Assembly: GCA_016649475.1 (NCBI GenBank)
Contig: JAENXP010000123.1
Location: 1-6,842 of the forward strand
Reading direction: 5' to 3'
Origin: Burkholderiales bacterium
GTDB lineage: Bacteria > Pseudomonadota > Gammaproteobacteria > Burkholderiales > SG8-39
Length of the DNA stretch: 6,842 nucleotides
In this document: piece by piece, positions 1-5,403 of the stretch
How positions within the stretch are numbered: the first letter of the stretch is position 1
Layout of the letters: the number at the start of each line of letters is the position of its first letter
Translations under genes and position numbers: made by a program
The notes under the pieces: generated by a model
Told to the model about the DNA's origin: nothing
Databases searched by the model: none
What the model saw: only the letters and a program-made list of their open reading frames with translations

Positions 1-76
1 AAAAACGCAATAGACTGCTGCAGCGCAGCATAACAACCAAATCCTGAAATTGACGGTACCCCAGACTTCAGGCAAT

Positions 77-229
77 CTAGGCATAAGCTTCGGCCCGCTT
101 GAGAAACGATCCCAGCCACATAACCTGCGGTCCCGTAAAAGAAAGCGGGTTGCGCAGCCGGGAACAAATCAGCTTAAGTCGAATGTCCGCGGTACAGCCT
201 TCGCTTGCGCTGGGCTGACCGCGAGACAT
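77..229 (-). CDS. Candidate small ORF of 50 residues, unproven
   Basis: The minus strand opens MSRGQPSASEGCTADIRLKL and ends MWLGSFLKRAEAYA with TAG at 77-79. An AGGA lies 5 bases upstream of the ATG, and the ORF begins 9 bases after the restored H1-like stop, a spacing typical of operons. No domain is recognisable; composition is arginine/serine/leucine-rich with two cysteines. Against it: the length is within chance expectation, and the start codon is buried in the 5' arm of the stem-loop at 181-231, which would hinder translation. The region may instead be a noncoding RNA. Confidence 0.3.
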   Translation of the reverse strand: MSRGQPSASEGCTADIRLKLICSRLRNPLSFTGPQVMWLGSFLKRAEAYA

Positions 230-231
230 CC
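181..231 (-). repeat. Strong 18-pair stem-loop downstream of the H1-like gene
   Basis: The arms 181-199 and 213-231 pair as 7 + 6 + 5 base pairs with two single-base bulges (194 and 224) and a 13-base loop. One pair (182 with 230) is G-U in the minus-strand RNA but an A-C mismatch in a plus-strand RNA, so the stem is complete only in the minus-strand transcript, the direction of all genes here. It starts 7 bases beyond the restored H1-like stop. It could be a 3' stabiliser or terminator (only ATTTGTT follows, after about 15 bases), a piece of a small RNA, or a dispersed palindromic repeat. Confidence 0.7.
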
Positions 232-238
232 ATTCCTG

Positions 239-608
239 CTAAGGCCTTGAGCCTGTCGGAAAAGGCCAAGCTGCTGCCGGATTCAGGGCGGTTTTCGCCC
301 CTGGCGTCGCCGCAGTTGATGAGGCTACTGGAGCCATCATCGAACGTGCTGCCGGCTTCGCCGGTTTCACGGCAGGTTTAGCCTTTTTTTTTGCCGCTTT
401 CTTTTTGGCGGCTGGCTTTTTGGCCTTTTTTTTTAGCGGGCTTTTTTTTAGCCGCCTTTTTTTTTGCAGGTTTTTTCTTGGCGGCCTTTTTCTTGGCCGC
501 TTTCTTTTTTGCAGGCTTTTTAGCTACTGCCCTCTTCTTTTTGGCTTTTTTCGCGGCTTTTTTAGCCGGTTTTTTCGCTGCTTTCTTTGCTTTTTTCTTC
601 GTTGCCAT
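239..608 (-). CDS. Histone H1-like lysine/alanine-rich nucleoid protein, reading frame interrupted by a +1-base homopolymer frameshift
   Basis: DNA-binding, chromatin-like protein of the bacterial H1/HctB/AlgP tail type. From the ATG at 608 it reads MATKKKAKKAAKKPAKKAAKK and continues in PAKKK/AAKKK repeats to residue 61. The strict frame then turns into the unlike tail GQKASRQKESGKKKG and stops at 378 (76 residues). Dropping one A from the nine-A run at 434-426 restores the lysine/alanine pattern, followed by a proline/alanine linker and the C-terminus KTALNPAAAWPFPTGSRP, with TAG at 239-241, for 122 residues in all. That C-terminus is, from memory, typical of betaproteobacterial H1-like proteins, so 239-608 is the natural extent. 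The run may hold a sequencing error, a real mutation, or a slippage site. The ribosome binding site AAGGAG (621-616) is 7 bases from the ATG. No clear promoter was found. Confidence 0.82.
426..434 (-). other. Nine-A run at the point of frame disruption in the H1-like gene
   Basis: The coding strand reads GCT AAA AAA AAA GGC here. The equivalent repeat at 449-441 reads GCT AAA AAA AAG, with eight A, so this run is one base too long for the repeat pattern. Reading with eight A gives GCT AAA AAA AAG GCC and continues in the expected frame. Confidence 0.75.
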
Positions 609-655
609 GGTAAAGCTCCTTCTTCAAGTTAAAGAAAAACAACTACTGCAAACCC

Positions 656-680
656 GGCTACGATAGCCCGGATTATCCGG
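656..680. repeat. Two abutting small palindromes upstream of the H1-like gene
   Basis: GGCTA-CGA-TAGCC (656-668) abuts CCGGAT-T-ATCCGG (668-680). Both lie between the weak terminator and the ribosome binding site of the H1-like gene. They could be operator half-sites or part of an mRNA structure; nothing in the sequence decides this. Confidence 0.35.
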
Positions 681-685
681 CCAAA

Positions 686-699
686 CGGGGCGAACCCCG
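686..699 (-). terminator. Weak candidate terminator after the DUF2442 gene
   Basis: The minus strand reads CGGGG-TTCG-CCCCG, a 5-bp GC stem with a 4-base loop, followed by TTTGG rather than a full T run. It lies 36 bases after the DUF2442 stop and before the H1-like gene, where a terminator for the nrd operon would be expected. The short stem and poor T tract keep confidence low. Confidence 0.3.
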
Positions 700-734
700 A
701 CCAGCCGAATCCTTTGCCTGCAGGCACGCCAGCC

Positions 735-983
735 TCATGCGGCCTTGCGCTCCAGCAGGTCACGATACAAAACGGCGGGATCGAGTTCGATCCCGCCATC
801 CCAAACCAAGGTCATTGCCGCGGGGTCTATCGTCACGCGGCGGAACTGATCACGGTCGCGCCAAAGTTTGAACGCGCCAATTTCGACCAAATTGCCCAGG
901 AATACGCTCCCTTCTAAGCCGTCGTCGAAACGCAGCCACAAACTGTAATCGTTATCGGCCCTAAACTCGGTCAACTTACGCAT
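735..983 (-). CDS. DUF2442 domain protein
   Basis: Small soluble protein of 82 residues with no signal peptide or membrane segment. The start MRKLTEFRADNDYSLWLRFDDG, the middle GSVFLGNL and the end WDGGIELDPAVLYRDLL fit the DUF2442 family, whose biochemical role is not established. Members often sit next to DUF4160 proteins and have been suggested to belong to toxin-antitoxin-like pairs; no DUF4160 partner is visible here. A good Shine-Dalgarno GGAGG lies 6 bases before the ATG. The gene begins 37 bases after nrdB with no hairpin terminator between, so read-through from the nrd operon is likely. Whether it has any link to nucleotide reduction is unknown. Confidence 0.85.
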   Translation of the reverse strand: MRKLTEFRADNDYSLWLRFDDGLEGSVFLGNLVEIGAFKLWRDRDQFRRVTIDPAAMTLVWDGGIELDPAVLYRDLLERKAA

Positions 984-1020
984 TGCTTGCCTCCGCTAAA
1001 CATCGCCGAAATGAAGGTCG

Positions 1021-2199
1021 CTAATCCCAATTGAGCGCACCTCCTGTTTGGTACTCGATCACACGGGTTTCGAAGAAGTTGCGCTCTTTCTTCAGATCGG
1101 TCATTTCACTCATCCAGGGGAACGGATTGCTCGCCCCGGGGTAAAGCTGTTCGACGCCGATCTGCTGGCAACGGCGGTTGGCGATGTAGCGCAGATATTC
1201 CTTGAACATCGGCGCATTCAGCCCGAGCACACCGCGCGGCATGGTGTCTTCCGCATAGCGGTATTCGAGTTCGACTGCCGTCTTCATGTATCCCCGTATC
1301 TCCTCGCGGAATCCCGGGGTCCACAGATGCGGGTTCTCCATCTTGATCTGGTTGATGAGGTCGATGCCGAAGTTGCAGTGCATCGACTCGTCGCGCAGGA
1401 TGTACTGGTACTGTTCGGCCGCGCCGGTCATCTTGTTTTGGCGCCCCATGGCGAGGATCTGGACAAATCCGACGTAGAAAAACAGCCCCTCCATGATGCA
1501 GGCAAACACGATCAGGCTCTTGAGCAGCTGCTGGTCGGCCTCCGGCGTGCCGGTCTTGAATGCCGGATTAGTGAGCGTATCGATGAACGGGATGAGGAAT
1601 TCGTCCTTGTCCCGGATACTGCGAATCTCGTGGTAGGCGTTGAATACCTCGCCTTCGTCCAACCCGAGGCTCTCGACGATGTACTGATAGGCGTGGGTAT
1701 GAATCGCCTCTTCGAAAGCTTGCCGCAGCAGGTACTGGCGGCACTCCGGTGCGCTGATGTGGCGATACGTGCCAAGCACGATGTTGTTCGCGGCAAGTGA
1801 GTCTGCGGTCACGAAAAAGCCGAGATTGCGCGTGACGATGCGGCGCTCGTCCTCGGTCAGACCATTCTGGTCCTTCCAGGTGGCGATGTCGCGGCTCATG
1901 TTGATTTCCTGCGGCATCCAGTGGTTGGCGCATGCAGACAGATATTTCTCCCACGCCCACTTGTACTTGAACGGAACCAGCTGGTTGACATCGGTGCGCC
2001 CGTTGATGATGCGCTTGTCCTCCACGCGGATGCGGCGCAGTTCTTCGGCGCCAGTCTCCAGCGCCGCTTTCTCGTGCGCACGTTCCTGCCGGCCTGTGGC
2101 ACTAGCCAGTGATGCGGGCAGGAATCCCTTAACCGCCTGCAGGCCCAGACCGGCGATGGGGGAAGCTGCCACTTCGTCGTCAAAATTGAGCATATTCAT
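1021..2199 (-). CDS. nrdB: Class Ia ribonucleoside-diphosphate reductase, beta (small, R2) subunit
   Basis: Ferritin-like subunit that makes the diiron-tyrosyl radical and passes it to NrdA. All metal ligands can be placed: D133 (TADSLAANN), E164 and H167 (FEEAIH), E237 (CIMEG), E271 and H274 (RDESMH). They correspond to D84, E115, H118, E204, E238 and H241 of E. coli R2. The radical tyrosine (Y122 in E. coli) is Y171 in THAYQY, so this is a radical-bearing class I enzyme, not a Tyr-less class Ic type. The C-terminal tail ends [11 protein letters not shown], with Y383 as the probable radical-relay tyrosine and the last residues as the R1-docking peptide. The 392-residue length is in the family range. 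A second ATG lies at residue 3 (2193). GAGAG is directly against the first ATG but 6 bases from the second, so the real start may be 2193. It sits 21 bases after nrdA, in the same operon. Confidence 0.97.
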   Translation of the reverse strand: MNMLNFDDEVAASPIAGLGLQAVKGFLPASLASATGRQERAHEKAALETGAEELRRIRVEDKRIINGRTDVNQLVPFKYKWAWEKYLSACANHWMPQEINMSRDIATWKDQNGLTEDERRIVTRNLGFFVTADSLAANNIVLGTYRHISAPECRQYLLRQAFEEAIHTHAYQYIVESLGLDEGEVFNAYHEIRSIRDKDEFLIPFIDTLTNPAFKTGTPEADQQLLKSLIVFACIMEGLFFYVGFVQILAMGRQNKMTGAAEQYQYILRDESMHCNFGIDLINQIKMENPHLWTPGFREEIRGYMKTAVELEYRYAEDTMPRGVLGLNAPMFKEYLRYIANRRCQQIGVEQLYPGASNPFPWMSEMTDLKKERNFFETRVIEYQTGGALNWD

Positions 2200-2220
2200 C
2201 TCTCAAATCTTCTTGGCTGC

Positions 2221-5088
2221 CTACTGGCAAGCCTCGCAATCCGGGTCCTCGATCGAGCAGAACTTCGGCTCGGCCGGTTCGGCGCTCTTTGCCGCAGCGG
2301 AAGTACCGCCCTCGGGCACCGCGTTCAACTGGCCGGCCTTGACCGTAGACTTTTCGGCGTGGGTTGCACCCATCGAACGCAGGTAATAAGTCGTTTTCAG
2401 GCCGCGCTTCCAGGCAAGCTTGTAGGTCTCGTCCAGCCGCTTGCCCGAGGCGCCTGCCATATAGATATTGAGCGACTGCGCCTGGTCGATCCATTTTTGC
2501 CGCCGCGCCGCCGCCTCGACCAGCCACTGTGGCTCAACTTCGAACGCTGTGGCGTAGAGGTCGCGCAACTCAGCCGGCACCCGGTCGATTTTCGCCAGAT
2601 TGCCGTCAAAATACTTGAGATCGGCGATCATCACCTCGTCCCACAAACCCAAGCGCTTCAGGTCGTTCACCAAGTATTCGTTCACCACCGTGAACTCGCC
2701 CGACAGGTTCGACTTCACGTACAGGTTCTGATAGGTGGGCTCGATCGACGCCGACACGCCAATGATGTTGGCGATAGTGGCGGTCGGCGCGATGGCGAGA
2801 CAATTGGAGTTGCGCATACCGTGCTGCTTGATGCGCTCGCGCAGACGCTCCCAATCCATACTGACGCTCATGTCGATCTCTACATGGCCGCCCCGCTCTA
2901 CGCGCAGCAGAGCCAGGGTGTCCTGCGGCAATATGCCGCGGTCCCACAGCGAACCACGATAGGAGGAGTAGCGACCGCGCTCTTCAGCCAACTCTGTCGA
3001 CGCCAAGTAGCCGAAATAGGCGACCGCCTCCATGGAGCGATCGGCGAACTCCACCGCTTCTTTCGACGCGTAGGGAATGCGCAACATCTGCAGGCAATCC
3101 TGAAAACCCATGATGCCCATGCCAACCGGGCGATGCTTGAGGTTCGAGTTGCGCGCCTTGCCAACCGCGTAATAATTAATGTCGATGACGTTGTCGAGCA
3201 TGCGCATCGCAGTGCCAATCGTGCGCTGCAACTTGGCGTGATCGAGCTTGCCGTCCTTGAGATGCGCGACCAGATTGACAGAACCCAGATTGCATACCGC
3301 GATCTCATGCTCGTTGGTGTTGAGCGTGATCTCGGTGCAAAGATTGGAGCTGTGAACGACGCCTACATGGGACTGAGGCGAGCGGATATTGCACGGATCC
3401 TTGAAGGTTATCCAGGGGTGCCCGGTCTCGAACAGCATCGAAAGCATCTTGCGCCACAGCTGCAGCGCGGGGATCTTGCGGAACAGTTTGTGCTCGCCTC
3501 TGGCTGCCTTTTCCTCGTAGCCCGCATACGCTTTCTCGAATTCCTTGCCGAACTTGTCGTGCAGGTCGGGGCAGTCCGAGGGTGAGAACAGCGTCCACTC
3601 GCCGTTTTCCATCACCCGCTTCATGAACAGGTCGGGAATCCAGTTGGCCGTGTTCATGTCATGGGTGCGGCGGCGGTCATCGCCCGTGTTTTTACGCAGC
3701 TCCAGAAACTCTTCGATGTCCAGGTGCCAGCATTCCAGATAAGCGCACACGGCGCCTTTGCGCTTTCCGCCCTGGTTCACCGCAACTGCGGTGTCGTTGA
3801 CAACCTTCAGGAACGGGACCACCCCCTGCGACTTGCCGTTGGTGCCCTTGATATGCGAGCCCAGCGCGCGCACCGGTGTCCAATCGTTGCCCAGGCCACC
3901 GGCGTACTTGGCCAGCAAGGCATTGTCCTTGATCGACTCATATATGCCGTCGAGGTCGTCTGCGACGGTAGTCAGATAGCAGCTCGAGAGCTGCGAGCGC
4001 TGGGTGCCGGAGTTAAACAGGGTCGGCGTCGAACTCATGAAATCGAACGAAGACAAAACCTTGTAGAACTCGATAGCGCTCGCCTCGCGGTCAATCTCGT
4101 TCAGCGCTAGTCCCATGGCGACACGCATGAAGAAAGCCTGTGGCAGTTCGATGCGTTGCCCCTGATCGTGCAGAAAGTAGCGGTCATACAGGGTCTGCAG
4201 GCCGAGATAGCCGAATTTCAGGTCGCCCGCGGCATCCAGCGACTTGCCCAAGCGCGCCAGATCGAATTTTGCCAGCCGCTCGTCCAACAACTCGGCCGCA
4301 ATGCCGCGCCTGATGAATTCGGGAAAATACTCGGCGTAGCGCGCATTCATTAGCGCCTGCGGCACTTCTTCACCCAGGATTTCAATGCGGATCGTGTTGA
4401 GGAGCAAGCGCGCGGTGACGAAGCTATAGCCCGGATCCTTTTCGATCAGCGCGCGCGCCGACAGAATCGCCGACTTGCGGATTTCCTCGATCGGCACGCC
4501 GTCGTACAGGTTCTTCAGTGTCTCCTGGAATATTATGCCCGGATCAACTGCGTCACCCAAGCCTTCGCAGCAAGCTTCCAGCAGGTTCTTCAAATCCGCC
4601 AGGTCGATCGGTCGCCTGACGCCATTATCTATTACGTGCAGCACGGGGGCGGCGACCTTGTCCTTCTGCTTGGCGTGCTCCAAGGCACGGGCCTTGGCGC
4701 GCTGCTCGCGGTAGAGTACATAGGCCCGCGCCACCTCGTGCTCGCCGGAGCGCATCAACGCCAGTTCGACCTGGTCCTGGATGTCTTCGATATGAAAGGT
4801 GCCGCCGCCCGGTTGGCGCCGCGCCAGCGCGGCGACCACAGCTTCGGTTAGCACAACGACCAATTCGCGAATGCGTGCCGACGCCGCACCCTGACCGCCT
4901 TCGATCGCAAGAAACGCCTTGGTCATCGCGACCGAAATTTTGCCCGGGTCGAACCCGACCACTGCGCCGTTGCGGCGAATGATGCGGTACTCAGGATAGG
5001 TAGATTGGTTCACTGCGGACACTTCAGCAACACTTGCACCGGCCACGGATGGCGTCTTTTCGGAATCGGTGACAAGCTGCATATGCAT
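2221..5088 (-). CDS. nrdA: Class Ia ribonucleoside-diphosphate reductase, alpha (large, R1) subunit
   Basis: Catalytic subunit that reduces ribonucleoside diphosphates to deoxyribonucleotides in the cytoplasm, working with NrdB. The protein is 955 residues, longer than the roughly 760 of E. coli NrdA. The extra length is N-terminal: a canonical ATP-cone (about 34-126, RRNGAVVGFDPGKI) and a second, degenerate cone-like region (about 150-230). Catalytic residues are all present: C370 and C599 (redox pair), C584 in SSNLCTE (thiyl radical) with N582 and E586, the radical-transfer tyrosines Y901-Y902 (TTYYLRS), and a C-terminal shuttle pair C951/C954 in DCEACQ. The barrel core motif STPTLFNSGT and the loop PTATIANIIGVSASIEP are intact. 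nrdB follows after 21 bases. Expression is probably controlled by NrdR boxes upstream. The two-cone layout resembles the Pseudomonas aeruginosa enzyme, where the outer cone is the active dATP sensor. Confidence 0.97.
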   Translation of the reverse strand: MHMQLVTDSEKTPSVAGASVAEVSAVNQSTYPEYRIIRRNGAVVGFDPGKISVAMTKAFLAIEGGQGAASARIRELVVVLTEAVVAALARRQPGGGTFHIEDIQDQVELALMRSGEHEVARAYVLYREQRAKARALEHAKQKDKVAAPVLHVIDNGVRRPIDLADLKNLLEACCEGLGDAVDPGIIFQETLKNLYDGVPIEEIRKSAILSARALIEKDPGYSFVTARLLLNTIRIEILGEEVPQALMNARYAEYFPEFIRRGIAAELLDERLAKFDLARLGKSLDAAGDLKFGYLGLQTLYDRYFLHDQGQRIELPQAFFMRVAMGLALNEIDREASAIEFYKVLSSFDFMSSTPTLFNSGTQRSQLSSCYLTTVADDLDGIYESIKDNALLAKYAGGLGNDWTPVRALGSHIKGTNGKSQGVVPFLKVVNDTAVAVNQGGKRKGAVCAYLECWHLDIEEFLELRKNTGDDRRRTHDMNTANWIPDLFMKRVMENGEWTLFSPSDCPDLHDKFGKEFEKAYAGYEEKAARGEHKLFRKIPALQLWRKMLSMLFETGHPWITFKDPCNIRSPQSHVGVVHSSNLCTEITLNTNEHEIAVCNLGSVNLVAHLKDGKLDHAKLQRTIGTAMRMLDNVIDINYYAVGKARNSNLKHRPVGMGIMGFQDCLQMLRIPYASKEAVEFADRSMEAVAYFGYLASTELAEERGRYSSYRGSLWDRGILPQDTLALLRVERGGHVEIDMSVSMDWERLRERIKQHGMRNSNCLAIAPTATIANIIGVSASIEPTYQNLYVKSNLSGEFTVVNEYLVNDLKRLGLWDEVMIADLKYFDGNLAKIDRVPAELRDLYATAFEVEPQWLVEAAARRQKWIDQAQSLNIYMAGASGKRLDETYKLAWKRGLKTTYYLRSMGATHAEKSTVKAGQLNAVPEGGTSAAAKSAEPAEPKFCSIEDPDCEACQ

Positions 5089-5090
5089 TC

Positions 5091-5098
5091 TTCCTCTC
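5091..5098 (-). promoter_or_regulatory. Shine-Dalgarno of nrdA, compatible with two ATGs
   Basis: The minus strand reads GAGAGGAA just before nrdA. Its GAGGA core is only 3 bases from the first ATG (5088) but 9 bases from the in-frame second ATG (5082, residue 3). The true start may therefore be Met3. The difference is two residues. Confidence 0.55.
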
Positions 5099-5112
5099 TA
5101 GTTTCTGTAAGC

Positions 5113-5164
5113 CAACCGCAGCATTTCGGTTGCAGATCTCATTTTCTTATTTCCAACTGCAACC
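5113..5164 (-). promoter_or_regulatory. nrdA leader with two mutually exclusive hairpins
   Basis: In the minus-strand transcript GGUUGCAG (5164-5157) can pair perfectly with CUGCAACC (5135-5128), giving an 8-bp stem with a 21-base loop. CAACCG (5132-5127) can pair perfectly with CGGUUG (5118-5113), giving a 6-bp stem with an 8-base loop. The two stems share bases 5128-5132, so only one can form at a time. No U run follows the second stem, so this is not a plain terminator. A role in translation or mRNA stability is inference. Confidence 0.4.
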
Positions 5165-5178
5165 ACAATATATAGTAC
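5163..5178 (-). promoter_or_regulatory. NrdR box, proximal member of the pair
   Basis: The plus strand reads CCACAATATATAGTAC and matches 13 of 16 positions of the NrdR consensus acaCwAtATaTwGtgt, including the whole CAATATATAG core. NrdR is the ATP-cone repressor of ribonucleotide reductase operons and binds such boxes in pairs when dATP is high. The location upstream of nrdA and the 31-bp partner box support the call. Confidence 0.8.
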
Positions 5179-5196
5179 CTCGTTACCACTTCGCAA
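5167..5196 (-). promoter_or_regulatory. Proximal sigma-70-like promoter P2 of nrdAB
   Basis: On the minus strand there is a -35 TTGCGA (5196-5191), an 18-base spacer, and a -10 TATATT (5172-5167). The start site would fall near 5160, giving a leader of about 72 bases. The -10 lies inside the proximal NrdR box. It is a weaker candidate than P1 because of the -35 and the longer spacer. Confidence 0.45.
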
Positions 5197-5209
5197 CTAA
5201 TTTTAGTGA
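5194..5209 (-). promoter_or_regulatory. NrdR box, distal member of the pair
   Basis: The plus strand reads CAACTAATTTTAGTGA, which keeps the palindromic CTA....TAG core and the GTG flank of the NrdR consensus (acaCwAtATaTwGtgt) and matches about 10 of 16 positions. It begins exactly 31 bp from the stronger proximal box, the usual three-turn spacing of NrdR box pairs. The match alone is moderate; spacing and position over a -10 element make it convincing. Confidence 0.65.
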
Positions 5210-5228
5210 CGCGCTTTTGATTTTGCAA
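5200..5228 (-). promoter_or_regulatory. Distal sigma-70-like promoter P1 of nrdAB
   Basis: On the minus strand there is a -35 TTGCAA (5228-5223), a 17-base spacer, and a -10 TAAAAT (5205-5200, five of six matches to TATAAT). An A-rich stretch just upstream of the -35 (about 5231-5239) resembles an UP element. The start site would fall near 5193, giving a leader of about 105 bases. The -10 sits entirely inside the NrdR box at 5194-5209, as expected for repression by blocking RNA polymerase. Confidence 0.6.
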
Positions 5229-5233
5229 GAAGT

Positions 5234-5249
5234 TTTTGAAATATTGTGT
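5234..5249 (-). promoter_or_regulatory. Possible third, degenerate NrdR site
   Basis: The plus-strand right half TATTGTGT (5242-5249) is a perfect NrdR half-box, but the left half does not match (about 10 of 16 positions overall). It starts 40 bp upstream of the nearer full box, just above the distal -35. It could be a weak accessory site or chance in AT-rich DNA. Confidence 0.3.
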
Positions 5250-5403
5250 TTGCAAGCGGCATAAGCGCACGAAATGCGGAGAGACAACTCAGCCGGCTGC
5301 CGGTGTCGCGGGCTGAAGAAATTGCGATTCGTGGTTTGCTGCTGCTCGCCTTGCGGCAGCGCGAAAAGAAATCCGCGCGTACTGCGCAGCAAGCGTTGCG
5401 GTT

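Larger units (their letters stand above)
1..238. other. Gene-poor end of the window
   Basis: Apart from the stem-loop (181-231) and the candidate small ORF, I see only short symmetries: CCTGAA/TTCAGG flanking GGTACC (43-72), TGCTG/CAGCA (16-30), and CCCG/CGGG around an A-rich loop (132-149). There is no tRNA, rRNA or insertion-sequence end. The next gene downstream lies outside the window. Confidence 0.5.
5089..5403 (-). other. Gene-free control region between ampD and nrdA (315 bases)
   Basis: No credible gene lies here. The nrdA-proximal 170 bases are AT-rich and hold the promoters, NrdR boxes and leader hairpins listed separately. The ampD-proximal part (about 5280-5403) is GC-richer and holds a CAGCCGGCTG palindrome (5290-5299) and a GCGCG/CGCGC stem with a 10-base loop (5359-5378). 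Neither is followed by a T run on the minus strand, so I do not call a terminator for pilR-ampD. Confidence 0.6.

Noticed and set aside
50..250. Plus-strand frame of 66 residues at the start of the window
   Set aside because: No convincing ribosome binding site, no domain, and it runs against the direction of all other genes. The minus-strand stem-loop and small ORF explain the same bases better.
378..470. Homopolymer and AAKKK-encoding repeats as a tandem repeat array or CRISPR-like element
   Set aside because: The periodicity follows the amino-acid repeat of the H1-like protein; units are unequal and there are no spacers.
391..666. Plus-strand frame rich in Phe/Leu/Ala that looks like a membrane protein
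   Set aside because: It is the complement of the AAA/AAG-rich H1-like gene; TTT/TTC codons create a false hydrophobic repeat.
1048..1800. Plus-strand open frame of 250 residues opposite nrdB
   Set aside because: Antisense shadow of nrdB, which has every metal ligand and the radical tyrosine in frame on the other strand.
2359..3585. Plus-strand open frame of 408 residues opposite nrdA
   Set aside because: It lies wholly antisense to a clearly conserved gene; arginine/histidine/leucine-rich composition is what the complement of this GC-rich coding sequence gives, and there is no domain.
5136..5250. DnaA boxes in the nrdA promoter, as in E. coli
   Set aside because: No sequence close to TTATNCACA was found on either strand in this stretch.
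5359..5378. GCGCG/CGCGC hairpin downstream of ampD as a terminator
   Set aside because: Five-pair stem with a 10-base loop and no T run on the minus strand. It does not qualify as a rho-independent terminator.
5183..5392. Minus-strand frame of 69 residues between ampD and nrdA
   Set aside because: It overlaps the promoters and NrdR boxes, has no family resemblance, and becomes lysine/serine-rich only because the DNA turns AT-rich.
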